From Acinetobacter sp. SFB (lineage in GTDB: Bacteria > Pseudomonadota > Gammaproteobacteria > Pseudomonadales > Moraxellaceae): 64,000 nucleotides of DNA. This document shows, piece after piece, positions 29,238 to 39,043 of the stretch; the stretch's first letter is position 1, and every line of letters starts with the position of its first letter. Made by a program: the position numbers and the translations under genes. The notes under the pieces were generated by a model, which saw nothing but the letters and a program-made list of their open reading frames with translations, did not search any database and had not been told where the DNA came from. Location: NCBI RefSeq assembly GCF_001647545.1, contig NZ_LSZH01000011.1:259240-323239 (forward strand), read 5' to 3'.

Positions 29238-29567
29238 ATGCAAACTTTTGTGCTGGTGGTACATATTATCTTAGCCATTTTAATGATTGTATTGATTCTG
29301 GTACAACATGGTAAAGGTGCAGATGCAGGCGCATCATTTGGTGGCGGCGGTGCTGCAACTGTATTTGGTGCTTCAGGTTCAGCGAATTTCATGACTCGCT
29401 TAACTGGCGTTTTGACGGCTTTATTCTTTGTGACCAGTTTAACTTTAGCGGTGTTTGCCAAAAAACAAACTACAGATGCTTATAGCTTGAAATCAGTACA
29501 AACCACGACGACTGCGCCGGCGAATTCGAATGAAACTTCGCCAGTCGCACCGAAAACTGGCCAATAA
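29238..29567 (+). CDS. secG: Protein translocase subunit SecG
   Basis: SecG is a small SecYEG subunit that aids SecA-driven export. The 109-aa product has two membrane helices (residues about 3-22 and 53-72) joined by the glycine-rich segment GASFGGGGAATVFGASGS, and a polar Thr/Ser/Pro-rich tail. It is co-transcribed with tpiA; the tRNA cluster starts 53 bp downstream, the same order as secG-leuU in E. coli. Confidence 0.95.
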   Translation: MQTFVLVVHIILAILMIVLILVQHGKGADAGASFGGGGAATVFGASGSANFMTRLTGVLTALFFVTSLTLAVFAKKQTTDAYSLKSVQTTTTAPANSNETSPVAPKTGQ

Positions 29568-29603
29568 CGCAATTTAGTCCTTTCTTTTTGGACCTGATGC
29601 TAC

Positions 29604-29609
29604 TAGAAT
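29604..29609 (+). promoter_or_regulatory. Possible -10 for the tRNA cluster
   Basis: TAGAAT lies 11 bp before the tRNA-Leu gene, followed by a GC-containing discriminator (GCGAC). No good -35 hexamer is seen at 16-18 bp, so this is a weak call; readthrough from secG is the alternative. Confidence 0.35.
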
Positions 29610-29620
29610 GCGACACAGCT

Positions 29621-29705
29621 GCGGTGGTGGTGGAATTGGTAGACACGCTACCTTGAGGTGGTAGTGCCTTCGGGCGTGGGGGTTCAAGTCCCCCCTTCCG
29701 CACCA
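29621..29705 (+). tRNA. tRNA-Leu (anticodon GAG)
   Basis: This 85-nt class II tRNA has the anticodon arm CTACC-TTGAGGT-GGTAG, giving GAG. The variable arm is TGCCTTCGGGCG, the T-arm is GGGGG-TTCAAGT-CCCCC, and the CCA end is encoded. The acceptor strands GCGGTGG and CTTCCGC leave a T-T mismatch at pair 5 and a G-T wobble at pair 6, which is unusual. Position after secG matches leuU of E. coli. Confidence 0.95.
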
Positions 29706-29732
29706 ACTTGTAATCCAGAACATAAGTTGGTG
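29701..29732 (+). repeat. Hairpin across the tRNA-Leu 3' end
   Basis: A perfect 9-bp inverted repeat CACCAACTT/AAGTTGGTG with a 14-nt loop. Its left arm includes the tRNA CCA end, so in the precursor it competes with or marks the mature 3' end. Confidence 0.6.
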
Positions 29733-29751
29733 TGTGCAGCAAATCTGTTGA

Positions 29752-29828
<77 letters not shown>

Positions 29829-29831
29829 ATA

Positions 29832-29854
29832 CTATTTAGAAGCAAACTAAATAG
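29832..29854 (+). repeat. Hairpin in the spacer after fMet copy 1
   Basis: CTATTTAG, a 7-nt loop and CTAAATAG form an 8-bp stem. It is followed by two tandem copies of the 11-mer ATTTAAATAGT (29858-29879), which could pair alternatively with the left arm. Confidence 0.55.
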
Positions 29855-29899
29855 GCGATTTAAATAGTATTTAAATAGTGATTGATTTTTGCATGTTGT

Positions 29900-29976
<77 letters not shown>

Positions 29977-29980
29977 CTTT

Positions 29981-30004
29981 TTGATTAGGGTGCAACCTAA
30001 TCAA
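29981..30004 (+). repeat. Hairpin in the spacer after fMet copy 2
   Basis: TTGATTAGG, a 6-nt loop and CCTAATCAA form a perfect 9-bp stem 5 nt after the tRNA. Its sequence is unrelated to the other spacer hairpins. Confidence 0.6.
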
Positions 30005-30026
30005 GCAACCATTGAACATTTTTTGA

Positions 30027-30055
30027 TTGAAAATGCTCAGTGAATTGTATATAAT
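30027..30055 (+). promoter_or_regulatory. Sigma-70 promoter before fMet copy 3
   Basis: TTGAAA (30027-30032) and TATAAT (30050-30055) are separated by exactly 17 bp. Transcription would start about 7 bp before the third fMet gene. This is the best housekeeping promoter I see in the window. Confidence 0.75.
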
Positions 30056-30068
30056 TTTTGCACGTTGT

Positions 30069-30145
<77 letters not shown>

Positions 30146-30152
30146 AGTTTCT

Positions 30153-30182
30153 AAAAGGCTCACAAACATGGTGGGCCTTTTT
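30153..30182 (+). terminator. Terminator of the tRNA cluster
   Basis: An 11-bp stem AAAAGGCTCAC/GTGGGCCTTTT with one T-G wobble and a 7-nt loop, ending in five Ts. Confidence 0.85.
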
Positions 30183-30213
30183 GCACAGTGGACTTTGGTT
30201 TTTCTGTGTACAC

Positions 30214-30235
30214 AGGGGCGATTACGCCCTTTTTT
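30214..30235 (+). terminator. Second tandem terminator before rimP
   Basis: GGGCG, loop ATTA, CGCCC and then six Ts, 32 bp after the first terminator. Together they isolate the tRNA cluster from rimP-nusA-infB, so rimP needs its own promoter in 30236-30340. Confidence 0.85.
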
Positions 30236-30356
30236 ATTGGCTATCGTGTAGTGTCGACATCCATTGGTCAAATTGTCATGTTTCACTACTAATATAGTTG
30301 AGTTAGTCTGAACTGGTCATATTGACCATTGAATCGCACAACAATGACGAGAGTAA

Positions 30357-30881
30357 ATGAAGCTATCAAATAAAACTCAAGCACTCCAAGACCTTATAAC
30401 TCCTGCAGTGCAAGCTTGTAATGTAGATCTTTGGGGAATTGAATTTGTTCCTCAGGGTAAGCGTTCTTTATTGCGTATCTATATTGATAAAACCAACGAA
30501 AATAACACGCAACCTGTTATGAATGAAGATGGTGAGCCTGAACAAGGTCAGGGCATTGGCGTACAAGACTGTGTTCGCGTAACCCAGCAAGTAGGTGCAA
30601 TGCTTGACGTGCATGATCCAATTTCTGGCGAATACTCACTTGAAGTGTCTTCTCCAGGTTGGGATCGTCCTTTCTTTCAACTTGCGCAAATGCCTGCCTA
30701 TATTGGGCAGCAAATTGCTTTACGTCTGATCAGTGCTGTAGAGAACCGTCGTAAATTCCAAGCGAAACTGATTGCTGTTGATCTTGAGAATGAAATTATT
30801 CAAGTCGAAGTTGAAAATCAGCACGTACTTGAAATCGACAGTCACAATATCGACAAATCAAATTTGATCTTTCAAGATTAA
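30357..30881 (+). CDS. rimP: Ribosome maturation factor RimP
   Basis: RimP is required for 30S subunit maturation. The 174-aa protein has the N-terminal alpha/beta domain ([20 protein letters not shown]), the conserved SPGWDRPFF segment and a C-terminal SH3-like barrel. It carries an insert of about 15 residues ([20 protein letters not shown]) after the first strands, longer than in E. coli (150 aa). First gene of rimP-nusA-infB-rbfA. Confidence 0.95.
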   Translation: MKLSNKTQALQDLITPAVQACNVDLWGIEFVPQGKRSLLRIYIDKTNENNTQPVMNEDGEPEQGQGIGVQDCVRVTQQVGAMLDVHDPISGEYSLEVSSPGWDRPFFQLAQMPAYIGQQIALRLISAVENRRKFQAKLIAVDLENEIIQVEVENQHVLEIDSHNIDKSNLIFQD

Positions 30882-30920
30882 TTCATTCAATCAATAAGAA
30901 TCTGAACGAATAGGTGACTT

Positions 30921-32405
30921 ATGGCTCGTGAAATTCTTACCGTAGTAGAAACGGTTAGTAACGAAAAAGGTGTAAGTCGTGATGCAATTTTTGAAGCGCT
31001 TGAACAAGCTTTAGTTGCTGCGACTAAAAAGAAATTTTACGAAGGCACTCATGCAGAAGAAGCACGTTTACGTGTGGAAATCGATCGTAAGACCGGTGAT
31101 TACCGTACTTTCCGTCAATGGGAAGTGGTAGCTGACGAAGATCATGAAATGCCTGCTTGTCAGGATGCGATTTCGGATCTTGACCCGGAACAATGGGCAA
31201 TCGGTGATATTCGTGAGCTTGAAGTGGAGTCGATTGACTTCGGTCGAATTGCTGCACAAATTGCGAAACAAGTGATTGTGCAAAAAATTCGTGAAGCTGA
31301 GCGTGCTTTGGTTGCTGATGCATACGAATCTAAAGTGGGTGAACTCATCTACGGTGAAGTGAAAAAACAAACCAAAGATGGCTTTATTATCGACTTGGGT
31401 GACAATGCTGAAGCATATCTTGCTCGTGAAGAAATGATTCCTAAAGAAATTCTTCGCCCGAAACAACGTATGAACGCCATTTTATATAGCGTGAATCGTG
31501 AAGGTCGTGGTGCACAATTATTATTGTCACGTGCACGTCCTGAAATGCTGATTGCTTTGATGACGAAAGAGATTCCTGAAATTTCTGAAGAAATCATCGA
31601 AATTAAAGCAGCTGCACGCCAACCGGGTGTTCGTGCTAAAATTGCTGTGAAAACGAACGATCATCGTATTGATCCTGTAGGTGCTTGTATTGGTATGCGT
31701 GGTACACGTATCCAGGCAGTGCAATCAGAATTGAACGGTGAGCGTATTGATGTAGTGGTATGGTCTGATGATCCAGCACAATACATTGCAAGTGCTTTAG
31801 AGCCTGCAGATGTATCCAGTATTGTGATTGATGAAGATGCACATAGCGCAGATATCATTTTCGCTGCAACGGATCAGTTGGCACGTGCCATTGGTTCGCA
31901 AGGGCAAAATGTTCGTTTAGCATCTGAATTGACTGGCTACAAATTGGATATGATGCTCGAAGAAGAATTCTACGCGCGTCAACAAAATGAAGCTCAACAA
32001 TACCTCGACCTGTTTGTAACACGTCTTGATATTGAAGAAGATTTGGCAATGGCTTTGGTTGAAATGGGCTTTACTTCTCTTGAAGAGATTGCTTATGTTC
32101 CAGCTGAAACATTCGATGAAATTGAACTTGATGCTGAAACTGTTGAATTATTGCAAAGCCGTGCGAAAGAAATTACATTGGCAGATGCATTAAAACAACA
32201 AGAAAACATCCAAGAACCAAGTGCAGAACTCGTTGCAATGGTTGGGATGACACAGGAAATCGCGTATGCACTTGCAGCTCGCGGTGTGGTAACAGTAGAT
32301 GATTTGGCTGACCAAGCAACTGACGATATTGAAGATATTGAAGGTTTAGGTGCTGAAAAAGCAGGTCAACTTATTATGAAAGCGCGCGAATCATGGTTTA
32401 ACTAG
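30921..32405 (+). CDS. nusA: Transcription termination/antitermination factor NusA
   Basis: NusA binds RNA polymerase and regulates pausing, intrinsic termination and antitermination. The 494-aa protein (E. coli 495) shows the N-terminal polymerase-binding domain, S1 domain (about 135-200), tandem KH domains with the GACIGMRG and AIGSQGQN loops, and two acidic C-terminal repeats ending in the helix-hairpin-helix-like [10 protein letters not shown]. It is 39 bp after rimP. Confidence 0.97.
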   Translation: MAREILTVVETVSNEKGVSRDAIFEALEQALVAATKKKFYEGTHAEEARLRVEIDRKTGDYRTFRQWEVVADEDHEMPACQDAISDLDPEQWAIGDIRELEVESIDFGRIAAQIAKQVIVQKIREAERALVADAYESKVGELIYGEVKKQTKDGFIIDLGDNAEAYLAREEMIPKEILRPKQRMNAILYSVNREGRGAQLLLSRARPEMLIALMTKEIPEISEEIIEIKAAARQPGVRAKIAVKTNDHRIDPVGACIGMRGTRIQAVQSELNGERIDVVVWSDDPAQYIASALEPADVSSIVIDEDAHSADIIFAATDQLARAIGSQGQNVRLASELTGYKLDMMLEEEFYARQQNEAQQYLDLFVTRLDIEEDLAMALVEMGFTSLEEIAYVPAETFDEIELDAETVELLQSRAKEITLADALKQQENIQEPSAELVAMVGMTQEIAYALAARGVVTVDDLADQATDDIEDIEGLGAEKAGQLIMKARESWFN

Positions 32406-32415
32406 GAGGAAATAT

Positions 32416-35115
32416 ATGACGGACAAGTCGATTAAAGAGTTAGCTCTCAGCGTAGAACGTCCAGTTGAGAAGCTCCTAGAGCAGGTTCGTGACGCAGGTT
32501 TGCCGCAACGTAAAGCTGAAGATATTATTTCCACTGAACAACAAAATACCCTCGTTAGCCATTTAAAGAAAGTTCATGGTCAAGACGATGGGCATGCAGG
32601 AAAAATCACGTTGAAACGTAAAACAACCAGTACTGCTAAAGTAGCCAGTACATCAGGTAAGGCGAAAACAATTAATGTAGAAGTTCGTAAGAAGCATACA
32701 TTTGTTAAGCCCGATCCTGAACAGATCAAAGCAGAAGCATTGGCTAAAGCCGAGCAAGCTAAAGCTGCACCTGAGCAAACTACAGTAGCGAAAACTGCTG
32801 ATGCTCCAAAAATTGGTGTAAATAACGCTAGTAAAGCCTTAGAAGCTATGCGCGCCGCTGCGAAGCAAACCAGCGACAAGCAAGAAGTATCTAAAGCTGC
32901 TGTTGTCGTGACACGCAAGTCAAACAACAAGCCGATTGTAAAACAAACGGTTAAGCAAGTTGAAACAGCTGAACAGAAAAAAGTACGTGAAGCTCAATCA
33001 GCGCAATTAAAAGCAGTTGAAGAAGCAGCACGTCGTAAGTCAGCTGAAGAAGCGCAACAGCGTACGCTTGAACAAATGCGTCAAATGGCGACTAAGTACT
33101 CAGCAGAAGACACTACAGCAACCATCCGTGTTGTTGATGATGCGCCTTTGGCCGCTGGTCTTGTTGGTCAGGCTTATGAAGATTCATTTGCGAAAGAAGA
33201 CCGCGAAATCAAACGTGGTACCAATACGCCAACTGCACGTGCACCGAAAAAAGGTGGACGTCGTGGTCAAGAAGAGCAAAGCTTCAGTAAACAGCCTAAA
33301 CGTGGTTTGAAAACCAGCCAAGGCAACAAGCATGGCTTTGAAAAACCAGTTAAGAAACAAATTTATGATGTTGAAATTGGTGAAACCATTGTTGTCGCTG
33401 ACTTAGCTGCAAAAATGGCGATCAAGGTTCGTGAAGTAATCAAATCACTCATGAAAATGGGTGAGCTTGTGACTCAGAACCAAGCGATTGAGCAAGAAGT
33501 TGCGGCACTTGTGGTTGAAGAAATGGGTCATAACCCTGTTCTAGTTTCTGATACTCAAGCTGAAGATAACTTACTTGAAGCAGCTGAAGAAGCGCGTGGC
33601 GTTCAAACCACTCGTGCACCAGTTGTAACCATCATGGGTCACGTTGACCATGGTAAAACATCGCTTCTTGACCGTATTCGTCGTACCAAAGTGGCTGCAG
33701 GCGAAGCGGGCGGTATCACACAGCATATCGGTGCATATCACGTTAAAACCGATAAAGGCATTATCACTTTCTTAGATACACCGGGACATGCAGCGTTTAC
33801 TGCTATGCGTTCACGTGGTGCGAAAGCGACTGATATCGTGGTTCTGGTTGTTGCTGCTGATGATGGTGTAATGCCACAAACTGCAGAAGCAATTGATCAT
33901 GCTCGTGCTGCAGGTACGCCAATCATTGTTGCAATCAACAAGATGGATAAAGAATCTGCCGATCCAGATCGCGTATTGAATGAATTGACTGCTAAACAGA
34001 TCGTACCTGAACAATGGGGCGGTGACGTACCTGTAGCCATGGTTTCTGCACATTCTGGTCAAGGTATTGATGAACTGCTTGATCTTATTTCGATTCAATC
34101 AGAAATGCTTGAATTGAAAGCATCTGAAGAAGGTGCTGCACAAGGCGTGGTCATTGAAGCACGTGTAGATAAAGATCGTGGTGCGGTTGCTTCTATTCTT
34201 GTACAAAACGGTACATTGAATGTGGGCGATTTAGTCCTTGCTGGTTCATCTTATGGTCGTGTTCGTGCGATGGTGGATGAAAACGGTAAACGAATTAAAT
34301 CAGCAGGACCTTCGATTCCAGTTGAAATCTTGGGTCTTCCTGAAGCGCCAATGGCGGGTGACGAAGTTCTTGTTGTAAACGACGAGAAGAAAGCACGCGA
34401 AGTGGCTGATGCACGTATGGCACGTGAACGTGAAAAACGTCTTGAGCGTCAAAGTGCAATGCGTCTTGAAAACATCATGGCATCTATGGGCAAAAAAGAT
34501 GTGCCTTATGTGAACGTGGTGCTTAAGACTGATGTACGCGGTACTTTGGAAGCATTGACCGTAGCATTGCAAGCATTGGCAACAGATGAAGTACGCGTTC
34601 GTGTGATCGGTTCTGGCGTTGGTGCAATCACTGAATCAGACGTAACTCTTGCTGAATCTTCTGAAGCAGTTCTGCTTGGCTTTAACGTACGTGCTGATAC
34701 GACTGCACGTCAAAAAGCGGATGCAGACGGCATTGATATTCGTTACTACAGCATCATTTATGAATTAATTGATGACGTGAAAGCAGCGATGAGCGGTAAG
34801 TTGGCTCCTGAGCATCGTGAAACGATTCTTGGTGTAGCTCAAGTACGTGAAGTATTCCACTCAAGCAAATTCGGTGCGGCTGCGGGCTGTATGGTTCTTG
34901 AAGGTATGCTGCACCGTAATAAACCAATCCGTGTCCTTCGTGATGACGTGGTGGTGTTCCAGGGTGAGCTTGAATCTCTTCGTCGCTATAAAGAAGTGGT
35001 TGAAGAAGTTCGTGCCGGTATGGAATGTGGTCTTGCGGTGAAAGGCTATAAAGACATCAAAGCACTCGATAAGATCGAAGTGTACGATGTTCAATTGATT
35101 AAACGGAGTCTTTAA
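32416..35115 (+). CDS. infB: Translation initiation factor IF-2
   Basis: This GTPase brings fMet-tRNA to the 30S subunit and promotes subunit joining; its substrate tRNA is encoded in triplicate just upstream. The 899-aa protein has an N-terminal IF2N domain and a long charged Ala/Lys/Glu-rich linker. A second IF2N domain follows, then the G domain (GHVDHGKT at 408-415, DTPGH, NKMD) and domains II-IV. AGGAGG lies 6 nt before the ATG. Confidence 0.98.
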   Translation: MTDKSIKELALSVERPVEKLLEQVRDAGLPQRKAEDIISTEQQNTLVSHLKKVHGQDDGHAGKITLKRKTTSTAKVASTSGKAKTINVEVRKKHTFVKPDPEQIKAEALAKAEQAKAAPEQTTVAKTADAPKIGVNNASKALEAMRAAAKQTSDKQEVSKAAVVVTRKSNNKPIVKQTVKQVETAEQKKVREAQSAQLKAVEEAARRKSAEEAQQRTLEQMRQMATKYSAEDTTATIRVVDDAPLAAGLVGQAYEDSFAKEDREIKRGTNTPTARAPKKGGRRGQEEQSFSKQPKRGLKTSQGNKHGFEKPVKKQIYDVEIGETIVVADLAAKMAIKVREVIKSLMKMGELVTQNQAIEQEVAALVVEEMGHNPVLVSDTQAEDNLLEAAEEARGVQTTRAPVVTIMGHVDHGKTSLLDRIRRTKVAAGEAGGITQHIGAYHVKTDKGIITFLDTPGHAAFTAMRSRGAKATDIVVLVVAADDGVMPQTAEAIDHARAAGTPIIVAINKMDKESADPDRVLNELTAKQIVPEQWGGDVPVAMVSAHSGQGIDELLDLISIQSEMLELKASEEGAAQGVVIEARVDKDRGAVASILVQNGTLNVGDLVLAGSSYGRVRAMVDENGKRIKSAGPSIPVEILGLPEAPMAGDEVLVVNDEKKAREVADARMAREREKRLERQSAMRLENIMASMGKKDVPYVNVVLKTDVRGTLEALTVALQALATDEVRVRVIGSGVGAITESDVTLAESSEAVLLGFNVRADTTARQKADADGIDIRYYSIIYELIDDVKAAMSGKLAPEHRETILGVAQVREVFHSSKFGAAAGCMVLEGMLHRNKPIRVLRDDVVVFQGELESLRRYKEVVEEVRAGMECGLAVKGYKDIKALDKIEVYDVQLIKRSL

Positions 35116-35519
35116 TGGCGGGTAGTCAACGTCTTAAGCGTATGGGGGATTCAGTTCAGCGCGAGTTGTCTGAACTGATTCGTCAAGAGCTTAAAGATCC
35201 ACGCTTAGGTGGTCTGGTGACCATCTCTGCGGTGAAAGTTAGCGCAGACTTGGGATATGCCGAAGTTTATGTGACTGTAATGGGTCGTGAACTTGGTGAT
35301 GAGCAAAGCGAAGCCGCAAATAAAGAAACTTTGGATGTACTCAACAAAGCATCTGGTTTCTTGCGTCACGAATTGAGTCGTAGTATCAAGACACGTATTA
35401 CGCCACGTTTGCGTTTCCATTATGACAAAACCAATGCGTACGGCAATTATATGTTCGGTCTGATTGCAGAAGCAGTGAAGGATTTACCACCTGCTGAAGC
35501 AAAGCAAGATGATGAATAA
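35115..35519 (+). CDS. rbfA: 30S ribosome-binding factor RbfA
   Basis: RbfA is a KH-fold cold-shock ribosome assembly factor of 134 aa. Conserved features are the start QRLKRMGDSVQRELSELI, the DPRLG turn and RITPRLRFHYD. Its ATG shares one base with the infB stop (TAATG), so translation is coupled. truB and rpsO do not follow here; a terminator ends the operon. Confidence 0.96.
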   Translation: MAGSQRLKRMGDSVQRELSELIRQELKDPRLGGLVTISAVKVSADLGYAEVYVTVMGRELGDEQSEAANKETLDVLNKASGFLRHELSRSIKTRITPRLRFHYDKTNAYGNYMFGLIAEAVKDLPPAEAKQDDE

Positions 35520-35529
35520 TTGATCTAAT

Positions 35530-35557
35530 AAAAAAGCCACCTTCGGGTGGCTTTTTT
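35530..35557 (+). terminator. Terminator after rbfA
   Basis: A perfect 12-bp stem (AAAAAAGCCACC/GGTGGCTTTTTT) with a TTCG tetraloop on the plus strand. It may also stop the convergent mrp transcript. Confidence 0.95.
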
Positions 35558-35660
35558 ATGTGCTGAAACATTGTTTAGAGCAAGCTTGATATTAGGACAT
35601 TGCATTATGCTGAATTGAATATAGCTAAATAACTGAAACAATAAAGGAACTAACCTCCGT

Positions 35661-36062
35661 TTAGGTTGGATCATCATGTGAGTTATTTTTGTCTTGAGTT
35701 GGAGCACGACGACGGCTGCGTTGCCAAGGTAAAGGGCGCTCAATCGCTTCCGGGACTTCACCACCGGTTGAGCGTAAACGTAGATGCAGTGCGGCTTGCG
35801 CCATTAAATTTGCAGATACAGGTGCGGTAATGAACGCCAGTAAAGTCAATAAAATTTCGGCAAAACCAAAACGGCCCTGAAATGCTGAAAAAATCATGGC
35901 AGCGATTAAGAAGCTACCCAGTCCCAAAGTGCTGGATTTTGTCGGAGCATGCAGACGCATAAATAAATCGGGAAGGCGAACCATACCAATGCCCCCGACC
36001 AACATAAAGAATGAGCCAATCAATAAAAAAATTGAGACCAGGATTTCCATCGCAAGTTGCAT
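35661..36062 (-). CDS. mnhG: Mrp cation/proton antiporter subunit G
   Basis: This small membrane subunit of 133 aa has three hydrophobic helices and the MnhG/PhaG motifs FFMLVGGIGMVRLPDLFMRL and the segment KSSTLG. A basic, hydrophilic C-terminal tail (RSRRRAPTQ) extends beyond the family core. Last gene of the operon. Confidence 0.92.
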   Translation of the reverse strand: MQLAMEILVSIFLLIGSFFMLVGGIGMVRLPDLFMRLHAPTKSSTLGLGSFLIAAMIFSAFQGRFGFAEILLTLLAFITAPVSANLMAQAALHLRLRSTGGEVPEAIERPLPWQRSRRRAPTQDKNNSHDDPT

Positions 36063-36073
36063 AGCTGTTTCTC

Positions 36074-36349
36074 CTAATCGACCACATGGCCAGTAGTAAA
36101 GTAGCGGGCTAACGCTGCGGTAGATACGAAGCCCAGCATGGCAACCAGTAAAGCCTCTTCAAATACTGAGCTATTTGCCCAATAAATGCCAAGGAACACC
36201 ATCAGGCAGGTGGCATTTAGAAATAGTGTATCCAAGGCTAGAAGACGATCCACAATGGATGGACCCATAACTAAACGAACCAGACAAAGAAACATCGAGA
36301 TGGTAATGGCTACCATACCTATACCTAGTGCATAAGGCAAAATGCTCAT
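36074..36349 (-). CDS. mnhF: Mrp cation/proton antiporter subunit F
   Basis: This 91-aa protein has three membrane helices and the conserved RLVMGPSIVDRLLALD motif of MnhF/PhaF. It overlaps the end of subunit E by 4 bp (ATGA-type), indicating coupled translation. Confidence 0.93.
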   Translation of the reverse strand: MSILPYALGIGMVAITISMFLCLVRLVMGPSIVDRLLALDTLFLNATCLMVFLGIYWANSSVFEEALLVAMLGFVSTAALARYFTTGHVVD

Positions 36350-36867
36350 GAATCTTCTCCTGAGTCCACTGCAAAAATAGCCATGAGTGCCTTTTCATAA
36401 CGATTTTTAATTTCTAGAATGTCTGTTTCAGCATTATCAGTACTTAAGGCATGTACTAAAATATCACCGCGCTCATCATCAATTCCTGCGGTCACTGTAC
36501 CCGGAGTAGTAGTGATAATCAGCGCCAGCAAGACATTGACTTGTTCATGCTGCGTTTCTAAGGGTACCCGGAACCATTTGGGATGCAAGTTACGTGTTGG
36601 TCCAAGAACCAGTTTAGCGACTTTAATATTACAAAGGATAATATCCCACAGCACCACAAAAAAGAGTTTTAAAGCTAGCCCCCAGTTGATGTTGGGGGTG
36701 CGGGTAATAAAGGGACTTACCAAGCGCGGAATCAGAATCCCGAGCAGCAATGCCATAAGCAGTGTTGCTGCATCAAGACTATGTGCCAGCATGATCCAGC
36801 TTAAAGCCACAATCACCGATACAAATGGATGCGGTAACCAATTTGCCCAGAACGATGTTTTTTGCAT
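36346..36867 (-). CDS. mnhE: Mrp cation/proton antiporter subunit E
   Basis: This 173-aa subunit has two or three N-terminal membrane segments and a cytoplasmic domain with the family hallmark TPGTVTAGID and the later HALS motif. It begins 2 bp after subunit D. Confidence 0.93.
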   Translation of the reverse strand: MQKTSFWANWLPHPFVSVIVALSWIMLAHSLDAATLLMALLLGILIPRLVSPFITRTPNINWGLALKLFFVVLWDIILCNIKVAKLVLGPTRNLHPKWFRVPLETQHEQVNVLLALIITTTPGTVTAGIDDERGDILVHALSTDNAETDILEIKNRYEKALMAIFAVDSGEDS

Positions 36868-36869
36868 AA

Positions 36870-38678
36870 TTAAGGCTCCATAGGTTTGAGCTTGGCATCA
36901 TCCGGATGGACAGGTTGCTGCATTTGCTGTTGCTTGATTTGGCGTTGTTTATACTCGGATATATGTTCACCTTGTAGCGTCTTTTTAGCAATAATGTATG
37001 GAATCAAATGCGCATTAGGATCAACCGTTTCACCGCCATATTTGGTTTCAGGCAGGATTTCAGGATCATAAGGTTGAACGCTAATCACCTGATCAAGATT
37101 GTCTTTATGCAGAATTATTGATTCATACAATGCATTATTTTGCATTTGTTCAGCCGTATTAAACATATATTGCTGAATAGGGCCGGCACAGATCATATAT
37201 ACGATTAAACCTGAAAGCAGTAAATAGATGGTTTTATCATTCCGTGTAGGCGATTGTTCAGGCAAGGCTTGATAGGTTTTAAACTCTTCCTTATTTGGAT
37301 TGTCTTCAGGCACGGTGGCACGCCAAAACAGCACAAAGCCAATTCGGGTAAAGGCAATAATACTGAGTAAACTGACTATCAGCACCACAATAATAATCAC
37401 CAGTTGATAAGGTGAATGTGAAGTGGCTTGCAAGATAAAAACTTTGCCCAAAAAACCGCTGAATGGCGGTAAACCGGCCATCATCAAGGCAATTAAAAAG
37501 AACACCAATGACACCACTTTGTGTTGTCTCATTTGCGGTGCAATATTGAAATGGTCCTTGAATACGCCACGTTGGGAAGTAATCCAGCCCGAGAGTAAAT
37601 AAAATGCCGCCCCGATCAGGGTGCTATGCACTAAATAATAAAGTGCCGCAGCCCATGCCAAAGTATTAAACAATGAAATCGCAATTAAGATGGTTCCGAT
37701 CGAGGACAGAATCATGAAACCGACGAAGCGACGTAAGCGTTCTGCCCCAATCGCCCCGATTACCCCATAAATAGAGGTGAGGAGACCAATCGGCAGTAAC
37801 CAGTTTGCCAAAATGCTGTGGCTTAAATCATCTTCAAAAACGGTGCCGTTAATTCTGAGAATCGCATAAATGCCGACCTTGGTCATAATGGTAAAAATTG
37901 CTGCAACAGGCGTTGTTGCCACGGCATAGGTTTTCGGTAACCAGAAACCAACCGGCAACATGGCGGCTTTAATCCCAAATACCACAAATAACAATAAGCC
38001 GCCCGCGACGGCAAGTTTATGCTGATCCGGTTCTAGCAGAGGGATTAAGCGCGCGACATCTGCCATATTCAAACTGCCGACACTACCGTAAATCATCCCG
38101 AGTCCAATCAGGAACAGGGCAGAGGCCAGTAAGTTAATGGTGACGTAATGAATGCCCAGTTGAAAACGTGCTTTGCCTTGCCCGTGTACCAGCAGCACAT
38201 AGGAGGCCATCAACAAGATTTCAAAGAAAACGAACAAGTTAAACAAGTCGCCTGTCAGGAATGCACCGCACAAACCCATCAGCAAGAAATGGAACATGGC
38301 ATGGAAATAACGGCCACGTATATCCCATTCATGACTGGCATACCATAAAATTGGGGTCGCCAAGGCATAGGTCAGCACGATCATTAATGCAGAGAGTTGG
38401 TCTAATACCAACACAATCCCGAAGGGTGCAGACCATTCCCCTAAATTATAGGTGCTGATTTGTCCGCTGCTGGCCAAAATCAAATAGAAAATGGCGGTGG
38501 CTAAACCTAGAATCGAAGAAACGTAACTAATTCCACGACGCCATGGTTGACGCCAGTCTTCTGATAATGCTCCTGCGCCTGGATTCCCTAGAAGCACCAA
38601 TAAAAAAGCAGTAAAAGCTGGAATTAAAATAATAAAAATAGGGGTGTGTTCAGTGCAAAACTGGATGACAGCATTCAT
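36870..38678 (-). CDS. mnhD: Mrp cation/proton antiporter subunit D
   Basis: This complex I NuoN/NuoM-like proton channel subunit has about 14 membrane helices, including GIKAAMLPVGFWLPKTYA with the key lysine and the broken-helix region. At 602 aa it is about 100 residues longer than typical MnhD. The excess is a hydrophilic C-terminal tail (about 510-602) rich in Gln and Pro, ending in QQQMQQPVHPDDAKLKPMEP. Its start shares one base with the mnhC stop. Confidence 0.94.
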   Translation of the reverse strand: MNAVIQFCTEHTPIFIILIPAFTAFLLVLLGNPGAGALSEDWRQPWRRGISYVSSILGLATAIFYLILASSGQISTYNLGEWSAPFGIVLVLDQLSALMIVLTYALATPILWYASHEWDIRGRYFHAMFHFLLMGLCGAFLTGDLFNLFVFFEILLMASYVLLVHGQGKARFQLGIHYVTINLLASALFLIGLGMIYGSVGSLNMADVARLIPLLEPDQHKLAVAGGLLLFVVFGIKAAMLPVGFWLPKTYAVATTPVAAIFTIMTKVGIYAILRINGTVFEDDLSHSILANWLLPIGLLTSIYGVIGAIGAERLRRFVGFMILSSIGTILIAISLFNTLAWAAALYYLVHSTLIGAAFYLLSGWITSQRGVFKDHFNIAPQMRQHKVVSLVFFLIALMMAGLPPFSGFLGKVFILQATSHSPYQLVIIIVVLIVSLLSIIAFTRIGFVLFWRATVPEDNPNKEEFKTYQALPEQSPTRNDKTIYLLLSGLIVYMICAGPIQQYMFNTAEQMQNNALYESIILHKDNLDQVISVQPYDPEILPETKYGGETVDPNAHLIPYIIAKKTLQGEHISEYKQRQIKQQQMQQPVHPDDAKLKPMEP

Positions 38679-39043
38679 TAAGGCTGATCCTCACGCGAGT
38701 CAATCGGCACAATATCTTCTTTGGAGTCCACGTGATCTGTACCTGTTTCATAACGACTGCGCAAAGCCAGTTGCACAATAAAGGCTGTGGTCGCAAAACC
38801 GATGACAATGGCGGTTAATACCAGAGCTTGGGGTAGGGGGTCGGTGGCTTTAGTGGTTTCGGTCAGAACCGCCGGAGCATTGATCTGAACGCGTCCCATC
38901 GCGAACAGGAATAAATTGACCGCATACCCAATCATGGCGAGACCTAGAACCACAGGGAAAGTACGGGCACGTAAAATCAGATAAATTCCCGTTGCAGCCA
39001 GTAATCCAATAGCCGAGGCGAGTAAAAATTCGATACTAATCAT
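38678..39043 (-). CDS. mnhC: Mrp cation/proton antiporter subunit C
   Basis: This NuoK-like subunit of 121 aa has three membrane helices. I place the start at 39043, which overlaps the subunit A stop by 8 bp (ATGATTAG). The frame is open 17 codons further upstream inside subunit A, but that extension is antiporter A sequence read in another frame. Confidence 0.93.
   Translation of the reverse strand: MISIEFLLASAIGLLAATGIYLILRARTFPVVLGLAMIGYAVNLFLFAMGRVQINAPAVLTETTKATDPLPQALVLTAIVIGFATTAFIVQLALRSRYETGTDHVDSKEDIVPIDSREDQP

Noticed and set aside
32580..32930. 116-codon antisense frame in the infB linker
   Set aside because: Caused by the Ala/Lys-rich codon bias of the IF-2 linker on the other strand.
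36419..36883. 154-codon plus-strand frame opposite mnhE
   Set aside because: Antisense shadow of mnhE; Ser/Thr-rich readout of membrane codons, no ribosome binding site.
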